Of a DNA stretch of 64,000 bases, positions 50,266 through 58,380 are shown piece by piece. The position numbers and the translations under genes were made by a program. The stretch comes from JAKPUX01 sp035353815. Lineage in GTDB: Bacteria; Zhuqueibacterota; Zhuqueibacteria; Residuimicrobiales; Residuimicrobiaceae. How positions within the stretch are numbered: the stretch's first letter is position 1; every line of letters starts with the position of its first letter. Below the pieces are notes generated by a model that saw only the letters and a program-made list of their open reading frames with translations, was not told where the DNA came from and ran no database searches. Location: positions 22,826-86,825 of the forward strand of contig DAOQAG010000014.1 in NCBI GenBank assembly GCA_035353815.1, in the 5' to 3' direction.

Positions 50266-51846
50266 CTACACGGTCGGTTCGATGCCGTTGATTTTCTGGC
50301 GGCGCCGCAAGGCTACCAGCCGCATATGATCCTTGGCGTTCTCGTTGACATCGATCGTCACCTGGTCGATCATATGATCGGTGCCGCCGCTGTGGCGCAC
50401 CACTTTGTAGATGGGATCCCAGACGCGGCCGATGCGGAAACGCTCGGCGCACTTGTTGACCAGCTCGTAATCTTCCCCATAGTTACGGGAATAGGGCGCA
50501 TCGTTCATGCCAAACCAGCCCAGCTCCTTGAGGACCTTGATCTTGATCGAGCGCGGTGCGCCGGCGCCGCCGATGCGCAGCAGGTTGTTGCGGCCGTTCT
50601 CCTCGGTCCATTCATCATGGGTGACGATAAAGGGTTTACCCGCGTTGAGGACGGGCTCGACCCGGCCATCGGCCAGTTTTTCGAAGACCTGATAGGATCC
50701 GATCACCATGCCGATCCGCTCATCCTCCTCATACACCTTCAGGAGCTTTTCGACGGCCTCCGGGAAGAGAAGATCATCAGAGTCGAGCTGCATATAATAC
50801 TTGGCCCGGGAGCTCTGCAGGGCGTCATTAAAGCAGAGACCGAGGATGTTCATGTCGTGGATGATGAGGCGCACGGGCGGTTTATTGGCGGCATAGGCAT
50901 CGCCGCCGGGCATGTAGCGCCGGACCTCGGGGATGGTGGGGTCATGATCGCCGCCGTTGCAGACGACGACGATTTCGATGTTTTGCACCGTTTGCGCCTG
51001 CACCGACTCGATCGCCGGGCCGATGAATTCCGGGCGGTTAAAGACCGGTATCACCACCGCCGCGATGCAGGAGGAGAAGGAGGCCGCTTCCTCTGCGCTG
51101 TACTCGACCTTGCCATAATGCTGTCCCGGAGCGAGGTAGGCCTTGATACGCTTGAGATGCTCGGTGAGGATCAGCTCATTCTCCAGCTGCACCTCCTTGC
51201 CCGTCTTGAGGTAGGCGAAGACATCAAGACCTTGTGCCGCGGCGTAGGCCAGATAGGGTACCCCGTTGAAGCGGTTGGAGATATGCAGGATATGGCCGGA
51301 TTCCATGGCCTTGAAGCGGAGATCCTGAAGCGGATTAAAGCGGTAGCGCTCGTCGCAAAATCCGGCCTCTGTGAGGAATTTGCGGCTGAAGAGGAGGCAA
51401 AAGCCGGTATCCCACGCCTCGGTGAGGCGGCCGTTATGCCACTCCTGCAGTTTGCGCTCCTTGCGCACCCCCTTGTCGATCAGGTCATAGTCGGTGTAGA
51501 GCAGGGAGGCTTGCGGATGCCGATCCATGGCCATGGCGTAAAACTTGGTGGCCGAGCGTTTGAATTCCAGGGCATTGGATTCGTTGTTGCACAGCAGCAC
51601 ATATTCGCCGCGAGCCTGGCGCAGGGCGGTGTTCAGGGCCCTTGCTTTGTGATCGAGTGGGGTCAAAAGGAAGGTGAAGCCGGCCTGTTCCGCGATCCGG
51701 CGCGCCTCGGTGTGTTCCCCGAAGAGGAGCACCTCGAAATTTTGATCATATTGAGCCTGCAGGGAAGCGATCATGCGCGAAAAGGAGGGGATATCATACG
51801 GCATATCGGGATGGGCATAGAGCAGAATGGAGAGTTTGGGGAACAT
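50266..51846 (-). CDS. Glycosyltransferase family 2 protein with two GT-A domains
   Basis: 526 residues. A first GT2-like fold (about 1-230: LSILLYAHPDMP, LLCNNESNALEF, YTDYDLIDKG) is joined to a second complete GT-A domain (about 268-480: AAVVIPVFNRPEFIGPAIES, VVVCNGGDHDP, MQLDSDDLLFP with the DxD motif SDD). The first domain lacks a clear DxD and may be for acceptor binding. No membrane segment is seen, so it should act in the cytoplasm on a nucleotide-sugar. It precedes glmM and is transcribed away from glgC from a shared promoter region. The product could be a surface polysaccharide. Confidence 0.82.
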   Translation of the reverse strand: MFPKLSILLYAHPDMPYDIPSFSRMIASLQAQYDQNFEVLLFGEHTEARRIAEQAGFTFLLTPLDHKARALNTALRQARGEYVLLCNNESNALEFKRSATKFYAMAMDRHPQASLLYTDYDLIDKGVRKERKLQEWHNGRLTEAWDTGFCLLFSRKFLTEAGFCDERYRFNPLQDLRFKAMESGHILHISNRFNGVPYLAYAAAQGLDVFAYLKTGKEVQLENELILTEHLKRIKAYLAPGQHYGKVEYSAEEAASFSSCIAAVVIPVFNRPEFIGPAIESVQAQTVQNIEIVVVCNGGDHDPTIPEVRRYMPGGDAYAANKPPVRLIIHDMNILGLCFNDALQSSRAKYYMQLDSDDLLFPEAVEKLLKVYEEDERIGMVIGSYQVFEKLADGRVEPVLNAGKPFIVTHDEWTEENGRNNLLRIGGAGAPRSIKIKVLKELGWFGMNDAPYSRNYGEDYELVNKCAERFRIGRVWDPIYKVVRHSGGTDHMIDQVTIDVNENAKDHMRLVALRRRQKINGIEPTV

Positions 51847-51908
51847 ACCAGATACTCCTCATAAAGGCCAGCAGCCAGCGGCGTGGGACGCCTCAGATTA
51901 CCAAGTCT

Positions 51909-51937
51909 AATATAATGAGTAGCTGCCATTCATTCAA
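51909..51937 (-). promoter_or_regulatory. Putative promoter of the glycosyltransferase-glmM genes
   Basis: On the minus strand TTGAAT (51932-51937), a 17-base spacer and TATATT (51909-51914), 63 bp ahead of the start codon. Confidence 0.5.
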
Positions 51938-51982
51938 CCTTTTTTTGTTCCGTGCGCAGCCGCTGCGGGATTCAACTAGATG

Positions 51983-52011
51983 TTGACATTGAGATGGTAA
52001 ATGTGTAAGTT
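51983..52011 (+). promoter_or_regulatory. Putative glgC promoter
   Basis: A perfect TTGACA (51983-51988), a 17-base spacer and TAAGTT (52006-52011); the -10 is weak but preceded by TG. The start codon is 46 bp on. Confidence 0.45.
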
Positions 52012-52057
52012 ACACCGAATTGAACCGTTTTCATGCGCGCTTGCCGGAGGGCCATTC

Positions 52058-53350
52058 ATGCGAAGAGTCCTGGCCATCATTCTTGGCGGAGGCAGGGGTA
52101 CCCGGCTTTACCCTCTGACCAAGATGCGTGCCAAGCCGGCGGTGCCTCTGGCGGGCAAATATCGGCTCATTGACATCCCGGTGAGCAATTGCATCAACTC
52201 GGGCATTCGTTCCATTTACGTCCTGACCCAGTTTAACTCCGCTTCTCTCAATCGTCATATAACCCAGACCTATCATTTCTCCCCCCTGACCGACGGCTTT
52301 GTCGAAATTCTCGCCGCGCAGCAGACACCGGAACATTCCCTCTGGTTTCAGGGGACGGCGGATGCCGTACGTCACTACGCCGGCACCTTCGATGCGCAGA
52401 ATGTCGATGAAATTCTGGTGCTCTCCGGCGATCATCTTTACAGCATGGATTACGGCCCCTTTCTGCAAAGCCACCGCGACTGCGGCGCTGATCTGACAAT
52501 ATCGGTGGTGCCGGTTGCGGCGGAGCAGGCGCCCAATTTCGGCATCCTGCGGGTGGACGACCGGGGTCGGGTGGTGGAATTTCGCGAAAAGCCCCATACC
52601 CGCGCGGAGCTTGAGGGCATGTCCATGGCCGGCCGCTCCGCCGGGCTCTCCGGCAAGATCCCGGAAGACCGGCCGTACCTGGCCTCGATGGGCGTTTATC
52701 TGTTCCGAAAAGAGGTCTTGATCCGGTTGTTGCATGAAAAGAACCGTTTTGCCGATTTCAGCAAAGAGATCATCCCGTCGACGGTCGATGATCTCCAGAT
52801 GAACAGCTACCTCTTTGATGGGTATTGGGAGGACATTGGCACCATCGAGTCCTTTTATCATGCCAACATGCAGCTGCTGGCGATGCCGCGCCCCAGCTTT
52901 GATTTTTACGACGCGGCGCATCCGGTGTATGCCCGGCCGCGTTTTCTGCCGCCGACACCGGTTTCCGGGAGCACCATCGATCAATCGATGCTTTGCGAGG
53001 GCTGCCATATTGCCGGCGCGCAGCTCAAGCATTCCATCATCGGCATCCGCAGCCGCATCGATGCCGGCGTGCAGATCGAGGATTGCCTGGTGATGGGGGC
53101 CGATTATTATCAATCCGAGGAGGAGCGCGCACGAGATCGCTCCCGGGGCCTGCCGCCGATCGGCATCGGCGCGAACAGTGTGATCCGCCACGCCATTATC
53201 GACAAAAATGCGCGCATCGGCACGAATGTCCGGATCACCAACGACGCCGGTCTCAGCGAGGCGGAGCGCGAAAGCGAAGGCATCTGGATCAGCAAGGGCA
53301 TTACCATCATTATGAAAAATGCCATAATTCCTGATGGAATGGTACTATAG
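52058..53350 (+). CDS. glgC: Glucose-1-phosphate adenylyltransferase, cyanobacterial/plant-like type
   Basis: 430 residues from ATG 52058 (GGAGG site). Nucleotidyltransferase signature GGGRGTRLYPLTKMRAKPAV, then AGKYRLIDIPVSNCINSGIR. The sugar-site loop is WFQGTADAVRHYA, the catalytic Asp is in SGDHLYSMDY, and REKPH follows. A left-handed beta-helix closes the protein (IIDKNARIGTNVRITND). It makes ADP-glucose for glycogen. Stretches such as LYPLTKMRAKPAVPLAGKYR and the tail GITIIMKNAIIPDG are like the cyanobacterial and plant enzymes rather than the E. coli type (which reads GKFRIIDF). No glycogen synthase or branching enzyme is adjacent. Confidence 0.95.
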   Translation: MRRVLAIILGGGRGTRLYPLTKMRAKPAVPLAGKYRLIDIPVSNCINSGIRSIYVLTQFNSASLNRHITQTYHFSPLTDGFVEILAAQQTPEHSLWFQGTADAVRHYAGTFDAQNVDEILVLSGDHLYSMDYGPFLQSHRDCGADLTISVVPVAAEQAPNFGILRVDDRGRVVEFREKPHTRAELEGMSMAGRSAGLSGKIPEDRPYLASMGVYLFRKEVLIRLLHEKNRFADFSKEIIPSTVDDLQMNSYLFDGYWEDIGTIESFYHANMQLLAMPRPSFDFYDAAHPVYARPRFLPPTPVSGSTIDQSMLCEGCHIAGAQLKHSIIGIRSRIDAGVQIEDCLVMGADYYQSEEERARDRSRGLPPIGIGANSVIRHAIIDKNARIGTNVRITNDAGLSEAERESEGIWISKGITIIMKNAIIPDGMVL

Positions 53351-53479
53351 GAGGAAGATTCTCCCGCTGCAGCAGAAAATGCGGTCAAATTCCATACCCC
53401 ACACTTGATCCGTCCAGCCGGTTTTCTGAGGGGCATAGCCGGCACAGAGGGCACAACCGAGAGGAGCGACGATCCCACC

Positions 53480-54880
53480 ATGGCCGAACCGATGCTCTCA
53501 GCAGACCTGCTCCAGTTACAGCAGCAAATGCATAAGAATCTTGGGGGCATTTTTTCACCGAACCGGCCGGTTTTCCTGGCGCGTGCGCCGGGCCGGCTGG
53601 ATCTGCTGGGCCGCATGGCCCTCCGTGCCGGTGCCCGGGCCCTGCACGCTCCGCTTGCAGAGGCCCTAATCGTCGCGGTACAGCTGCGCCGGGATCGACG
53701 GATCGTCATCCGCAACCTGAATCTCAACAAGGAGCGCGTGTTGACGGTCGAGTATCGTCTCGAGGAGGCTCTCGAGGCCGCACGCCGGAATGACTGGGGT
53801 GCGTTCCGCACCCTCGCCAGCGCCACCGAGAGAGGCTGGACGGGGTATGTACTGGCAGCCGTGGCTAAAATGGTGGCACGGTTGCCGGAGAATTCTCCGT
53901 TGCCGGGTCTGAACGTGGCCATCCAGAGCGCGCTGCCGGCGGGCGCGGGTCTGGGCTCCTCGGCGGCGCTGTTGACGGCTTTGCTGCTGGCGCTGCAGGA
54001 GGCCCTGGAACTCCCTCTGGAGAATGCCGAGCTGGCGGAGACCGGCCGGCAGATCGATGCCGGGATCCTGCAGCGCGAGAGCGGGACGGAGGATTTTTTG
54101 ACGATCCTGCTCGGGCGGCAAGAGCAGATCGTCGCCCTGCATGGCCGCCCCGCCGTGATCGAGCAGACCTTCGCGCTGCCGCGGCCACTCCAGTTGCTGG
54201 CCGTAGACCCCGGGGTACTGCGGCCTGAGGACGGCGAGCGCGCGGCGGAGCTGGACACGGCCCTGCAAATAAGCCTGCGCCTGCTCCAGGATGTGCTGGC
54301 CGAGGGCAATTTACAGCCGGCTGCCGGCGTTATCCTCGAACAGATCCCGGCGGAAGTGTGGCAACGCCGGCTGAAAAAGCGGGTGCCCTACCGCTGTTCC
54401 GGCGCCGCATTCCTGCAGGACCATGCGGTGGACGCAGGCAGCGCCATCGATCCGGAGAGACGCTATCTGCCGCGCAATGTGCTCGAGTTTGCGATCGCTG
54501 AGTGCGATCGGGTAGGGAGTTCTTTGCACCTGCTGGAGGAGGGCGTCGAGGGCGAGGAGCGCCGCAGACAGCTCGGCGCGCTGCTGCTGGATTCCCACCG
54601 CCACTACAGCCTGTGCTGTGGACCCGTGAGCCCGGAGGCGGAGTGGCTTGTCGCTGCTTTAAGCGCGATGGGGCCTGCGGCTGGCATCTATGGCGCGCGG
54701 GCGGTTCCGCAAGGGGAGGCCACGCCCGTGGCCGTGCTGACCCGGGCAGGCGTGGCCGATCCGGTGCACAATCTGCTGGCGCGCTATGCCAGTGTATTCG
54801 GCAAAACAGCGCATCTTTCCGCGGGAAGTTCGGACGGTGCCGGAATCATCGGGGTTGTCCGGAGCTCCTTCGTCAGCTGA
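53480..54880 (+). CDS. GHMP sugar kinase related to L-arabinokinase/galactokinase, eroded motifs
   Basis: 466 residues from ATG 53480; the frame is open back to 53405. Motif 1 region ARAPGRLDLLGRMALRAG corresponds to the RAPGRLDxxGGxxDYSG start of arabinokinase-like proteins but lacks the Asp-Tyr. Motif 2 is good (LPAGAGLGSSAALLTALLLA). The C-terminus follows the family (LLLDSHRHYSLC, then GIYGARAVPQGEATPVAVL), where the motif 3 glycine loop GGGSGG is replaced by PQGEAT. Such proteins phosphorylate sugars at C1. The changes suggest a different substrate or loss of activity. It lies between glgC (129 bp) and the fatty-acid kinase fusion (42 bp). Confidence 0.72.
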   Translation: MAEPMLSADLLQLQQQMHKNLGGIFSPNRPVFLARAPGRLDLLGRMALRAGARALHAPLAEALIVAVQLRRDRRIVIRNLNLNKERVLTVEYRLEEALEAARRNDWGAFRTLASATERGWTGYVLAAVAKMVARLPENSPLPGLNVAIQSALPAGAGLGSSAALLTALLLALQEALELPLENAELAETGRQIDAGILQRESGTEDFLTILLGRQEQIVALHGRPAVIEQTFALPRPLQLLAVDPGVLRPEDGERAAELDTALQISLRLLQDVLAEGNLQPAAGVILEQIPAEVWQRRLKKRVPYRCSGAAFLQDHAVDAGSAIDPERRYLPRNVLEFAIAECDRVGSSLHLLEEGVEGEERRRQLGALLLDSHRHYSLCCGPVSPEAEWLVAALSAMGPAAGIYGARAVPQGEATPVAVLTRAGVADPVHNLLARYASVFGKTAHLSAGSSDGAGIIGVVRSSFVS

Positions 54881-54922
54881 AGGCAGAGGTGCGTTTTATC
54901 AACTGTACAGGACCTCAAGTCC

Positions 54923-56737
54923 ATGCGTATTCAAATCCGTTATATCGATGGCGCGCGTTTGAAGCGTGCGATCATCGCTTCCGCCGGCCGGATCATCGAG
55001 ATGCAGGAAAAACTCAACAACATGAATGTTTTTCCGGTTCCCGATGCCGACACCGGCACCAATATGGCCCTGACCATGAACAGCATTATCGCGAGTGCGC
55101 GTTCATGCCCGGAATCCACGTTAACGGAGGTTTGCGGCTGCATTGCCGAGGGGGCGATGACCGGAGCGCGCGGGAATTCCGGCGCGATCCTGGCGCAATT
55201 TTTCCAGGGCCTGGCCGAGGGCGCCGGCGGGCGTGAGCGGCTTTCGCCCGAGGAATTCGCCCAGGCGGTGGCGACCGCGGCGAAGCGCGCCAGGGAAGCC
55301 CTGGCCGCTCCCCGTGAAGGCACGATCCTCACCGTCATGCAGGACTGGTCCGATTATCTAAAGCTCCAGGCGATCGGGGAGAAGGATTTTGCGCATCTCT
55401 TCCGGGATGCCCTGACCCGGGCGAAGGAATCGCTGGCCGATACCCCCAACAAGTTGCAGGTGTTGCGCAAGGCAGGCGTGGTCGATGCGGGCGCGCAGGG
55501 ATTCGTCCATCTGCTTGAAGGACTGAGCGATTTCATCGACTCGGGTCGGGTCGCCGCCCTCAAAGCCACAAGCCATGTCGCCGAAAAGATCCGCCATTTT
55601 CATTTTCACAAGGTCTCCGATGAGATCCGCTTCCGTTATTGCACCGAGTGCCTGATCCAGGGGGAGGCGCTGGATCGCGGCCGCATCCAGGAGGCGCTGC
55701 AAGCCCTGGGGGATTCGCTGATCGTCGTTGGCGGCGGGCACAAGGTCCGCATCCATATTCACGCCAACGAACCGCAGCAGGTCTTCGACCTGGCGGCCAC
55801 TTTCGGAGCGGTGCTGCAGACCAAGGCCGAAGACATGAAAAAGCAGCACGCGGAGGCCACCCAACAAGCGCCACGGCGTGCCATCGCCCTGGTCACCGAT
55901 TCCGCTTGCGACCTGCCCGCCGAGTGGATCGAGAAATATGATATTCATACGGTGCCGGTGCTGATTCAGATTGGCGAGGAAAGCTATCGCGACCGTGAAG
56001 AGATCAGTGCCTATGATTTTTACACGATACTGGAGCGGGACACGCAGCGGTTGCGAACCTCACAACCAACGGTGGCGAGCTTCCTTACCCTCTATCAACA
56101 ACTCGCCGAGCGCTACGAATCGATCCTCTCCATTCATCTGTCCGAGACGTTGAGCGGGACCATCCAGGGAGCGCGCACGGCGGCGCGCCAGCTTGCCGAA
56201 AAAATACCCATCACGGTGGTGAACAGCCGCTCGGTCTCCGCCGGGCAGGGGTTGATCGTCCTGGAAGCGGCCAGGATGATCGAGTCGGGAGACTCGCTGG
56301 AGGAGATTCGCGAACGGATCGAGGAGGTGGCGCTCAGGACGCGTCTTTTCGTGGCCATCCCCACCCTGAAGTACCTGATCCGCAGCGGCCGCGTGCGCAA
56401 AAGCCAGGGATTCCTGGGCACCTTGCTGCAGATCAAACCGCTGATCTCCTTGAACAGCGAGGGGCGTGTGGTCGAGGTCGCCAAAGTCATCGGCCGGAAA
56501 CGGATCGTGCAAAAATCGGTCGAGCTGGCCCTGAGCTATGCCCGCCGGATTGTGAATCCTCGCTTCATCGTGGTGCATATGCTGGCGCAAAATGTGGGGG
56601 AGGTGATGCGCCGCCAAATTGAGCAGGAGTTTGCCGGGATCGAGATCCCCGTCCTCGATGCCTCGCCGGCCCTGGGACTGCATGCAGGTATCGGGGCAGC
56701 GGCGATCGCGGTTCTCGGGGATCCCCGGCCGGAATAA
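54923..56737 (+). CDS. FakA-FakB fusion: DhaL/DAK2 kinase domain plus DegV fatty-acid-binding domain
   Basis: 604 residues. Residues about 1-200 are the DhaL kinase domain: NVFPVPDADTGTNM gives the Mg/ATP Asp cluster and MTGARGNSGAILAQFFQGL the nucleotide loop. About 225-310 match the middle domain of FakA (RYCTECLIQGEALDRG, then VRIHIHANEPQQVF). From about 318 to the end it is a DegV domain: IALVTDSACDLPAEW, TSQPT, LSIHLSETLSGT and LKYLIRSGRVRKS, the FakB lipid pocket. In Firmicutes FakA and FakB are separate and make acyl-phosphate from fatty acids. Here DegV replaces the FakA C-terminal part. plsY, which consumes acyl-phosphate, follows 21 bp later. Confidence 0.88.
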   Translation: MRIQIRYIDGARLKRAIIASAGRIIEMQEKLNNMNVFPVPDADTGTNMALTMNSIIASARSCPESTLTEVCGCIAEGAMTGARGNSGAILAQFFQGLAEGAGGRERLSPEEFAQAVATAAKRAREALAAPREGTILTVMQDWSDYLKLQAIGEKDFAHLFRDALTRAKESLADTPNKLQVLRKAGVVDAGAQGFVHLLEGLSDFIDSGRVAALKATSHVAEKIRHFHFHKVSDEIRFRYCTECLIQGEALDRGRIQEALQALGDSLIVVGGGHKVRIHIHANEPQQVFDLAATFGAVLQTKAEDMKKQHAEATQQAPRRAIALVTDSACDLPAEWIEKYDIHTVPVLIQIGEESYRDREEISAYDFYTILERDTQRLRTSQPTVASFLTLYQQLAERYESILSIHLSETLSGTIQGARTAARQLAEKIPITVVNSRSVSAGQGLIVLEAARMIESGDSLEEIRERIEEVALRTRLFVAIPTLKYLIRSGRVRKSQGFLGTLLQIKPLISLNSEGRVVEVAKVIGRKRIVQKSVELALSYARRIVNPRFIVVHMLAQNVGEVMRRQIEQEFAGIEIPVLDASPALGLHAGIGAAAIAVLGDPRPE

Positions 56738-56758
56738 TTATTATCGGGAGAAGGTGTC

Positions 56759-57391
56759 ATGGCGGCCGAACTTGTTAGCCTGGTGCTTGCGTATCTGATC
56801 GGCTCTTTTCCGACCAGCATCATCGTCGGAAAACTGTTGCGTGGCATCGATATCCGGGAGCACGGCTCCGGCAATGCCGGCGGGACCAATGTCTTTCGGG
56901 TGCTGGGCTGGAAGCCCGGACTTTTTGTCACACTGACCGACGTCCTCAAGGGATTTATCGCCGCCTATTGGCTGCCGCAGTGGATCGCGCCGGCCGACGC
57001 GCACATGCCCCTGCTGCAGCTGGGGGCGGGCGTCGCGGCGGTCCTGGGACACATCTGGACCATCTTCGCCGGCTTCCGCGGCGGCAAGGGCGTAGGGACC
57101 GCGGCGGGCATGCTCCTCGCCCTGTTCCCGCAGGCGGTGCTCTACTGTGCCGTGATCTTTGGGGTCGTGCTGCTGGTGACGCGCTATGTCTCGCTCAGTT
57201 CCATCTCCGCGGCGATCATGTTTCCGGTCGTGCTGACGATCTTTCGCTATGGGCTGCAGCGCGAGGTGCCGCTGCCATTGTACCTGTTTGGTTTTCTCGT
57301 CGCGGTGCTGATCGTTTACACGCATCGCACTAACATTGGACGGCTCCTCAAGGGGACGGAAAATCGCATCGGCCGGCCCAAAGCCTCCTGA
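56759..57391 (+). CDS. plsY: Glycerol-3-phosphate acyltransferase (acyl-phosphate dependent)
   Basis: 210 residues with five predicted membrane helices. Family motifs: YLIGSFPTSIIVGK at the N-terminus, HGSGNAGGTNVFRVLG, then GHIWTIFAGFRGGKGVGTAAG, and a final YTHRTNIGRLLKGTENR. PlsY moves the acyl group from acyl-phosphate to sn-glycerol-3-phosphate, the first step of phospholipid synthesis; it needs PlsX or a fatty-acid kinase for its donor. Its neighbour upstream is the FakA-FakB fusion, so external or recycled fatty acids could be fed straight in. plsX is not in the window. Confidence 0.96.
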   Translation: MAAELVSLVLAYLIGSFPTSIIVGKLLRGIDIREHGSGNAGGTNVFRVLGWKPGLFVTLTDVLKGFIAAYWLPQWIAPADAHMPLLQLGAGVAAVLGHIWTIFAGFRGGKGVGTAAGMLLALFPQAVLYCAVIFGVVLLVTRYVSLSSISAAIMFPVVLTIFRYGLQREVPLPLYLFGFLVAVLIVYTHRTNIGRLLKGTENRIGRPKAS

Positions 57392-57400
57392 GCGGCTGCC

Positions 57401-58303
57401 GTGAGCTCTGTAAAACCGACGCGAGCCGCGACTGCGGTCATTCTTGGCGCCGGCCTGATCTCCATCTCGCTGGCCTCGGTGTTGATCAAGCTGTGCCCGG
57501 CGCCTCCGTTTGCGATCAGCAGCTACCGGCTGTTGATCGCCGCCCTGGTCTACCTGCTGATCGCACGGCTGCGCGGCCGGCCCGTGTGGCAGGCCTTTTC
57601 CCCCGCAGCGCGGCGCTGGGCGTTGCTCTCCGGCGTGTTACTCGGCATCCATTTTCTCGCCTGGATCTCCTCACTGCGCTATACCTCGGTCGCCGTTTCC
57701 GTGATCCTGGTGCAGACCTTTCCTGTCTTTGTCGTCCTGGGCAGCTGGTTCTTCCTGCATGAACGGCCGAGCCGCCTGACTGCTGCGGGCATGATGCTGG
57801 CCCTGGCCGGAGGGGTGATCATCACTCTGGATGCCGGCCGCACCGGGGAGGTACACATGACGGGCAACCTGCTGGCGCTGACCGGTGCGCTCGGGGCGGC
57901 GGGATACTATCTGATCGGACGCAAGCTGCGCCACGAGGTCGATACAGTTCCTTACGTCGGTTTTGTCTACACCGCAGCGGCGCTGATCGCCCTGGTGGCG
58001 ACCCTGGGCAGTGGCGTGGCGATGCAGGGATTTACCCCGCGCACCTGGCTGCTGCTCCTTGCCATTGCCCTGCTGCCGCAGGTGATCGGACACACCAGCC
58101 TCAACTGGGCTCTGAAGCACTACTCGGCCACAACGGTTTCGATCATGACCCTGGCCGAGCCTGTGGGCGCCACCCTGCTGGCTTTGCTCATTCTGCATGA
58201 GAGCGTGGGGGGGCAGGCGCTTCTCGGCGGGGCGATCATTCTGGCGGGCGTCGCCCTCACCCTTCTCGGCGAGTACAGTCGTCGCCGCGGCGGCGCGGCG
58301 TGA
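57401..58303 (+). CDS. EamA/DMT-family transporter
   Basis: 300 residues from GTG 57401, ten predicted membrane helices arranged as two EamA halves (about 10-145 and 155-290). Typical segments are ISSYRLLIAALVYLLIARL, IHFLAWISSLRYTSVAVSV near the end of half one, and the repeat HTSLNWALKHYSATTVSIM with LAEPVGATLLALLILHE in half two. Members export amino acids, nucleosides or other small metabolites; the substrate cannot be read from sequence. It starts nine bases after plsY, so it is co-transcribed, though a link to lipid synthesis is not evident. Confidence 0.88.
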   Translation: MSSVKPTRAATAVILGAGLISISLASVLIKLCPAPPFAISSYRLLIAALVYLLIARLRGRPVWQAFSPAARRWALLSGVLLGIHFLAWISSLRYTSVAVSVILVQTFPVFVVLGSWFFLHERPSRLTAAGMMLALAGGVIITLDAGRTGEVHMTGNLLALTGALGAAGYYLIGRKLRHEVDTVPYVGFVYTAAALIALVATLGSGVAMQGFTPRTWLLLLAIALLPQVIGHTSLNWALKHYSATTVSIMTLAEPVGATLLALLILHESVGGQALLGGAIILAGVALTLLGEYSRRRGGAA

Positions 58304-58323
58304 GCGGCCGGCGGATTTTTCTC

Positions 58324-58352
58324 TTGTGATTCAGCAGGAATAGCTTTAAATT
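58324..58352 (+). promoter_or_regulatory. Putative promoter of the TPR lipoprotein gene
   Basis: TTGTGA (58324-58329), a 17-base spacer and TAAATT (58347-58352), 28 bp before the start in an AT-rich gap; a TATATT follows a few bases further on. Match is moderate. Confidence 0.35.
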
Positions 58353-58380
58353 ATATTTTTAATTTAATTGCGGCCCGAAA

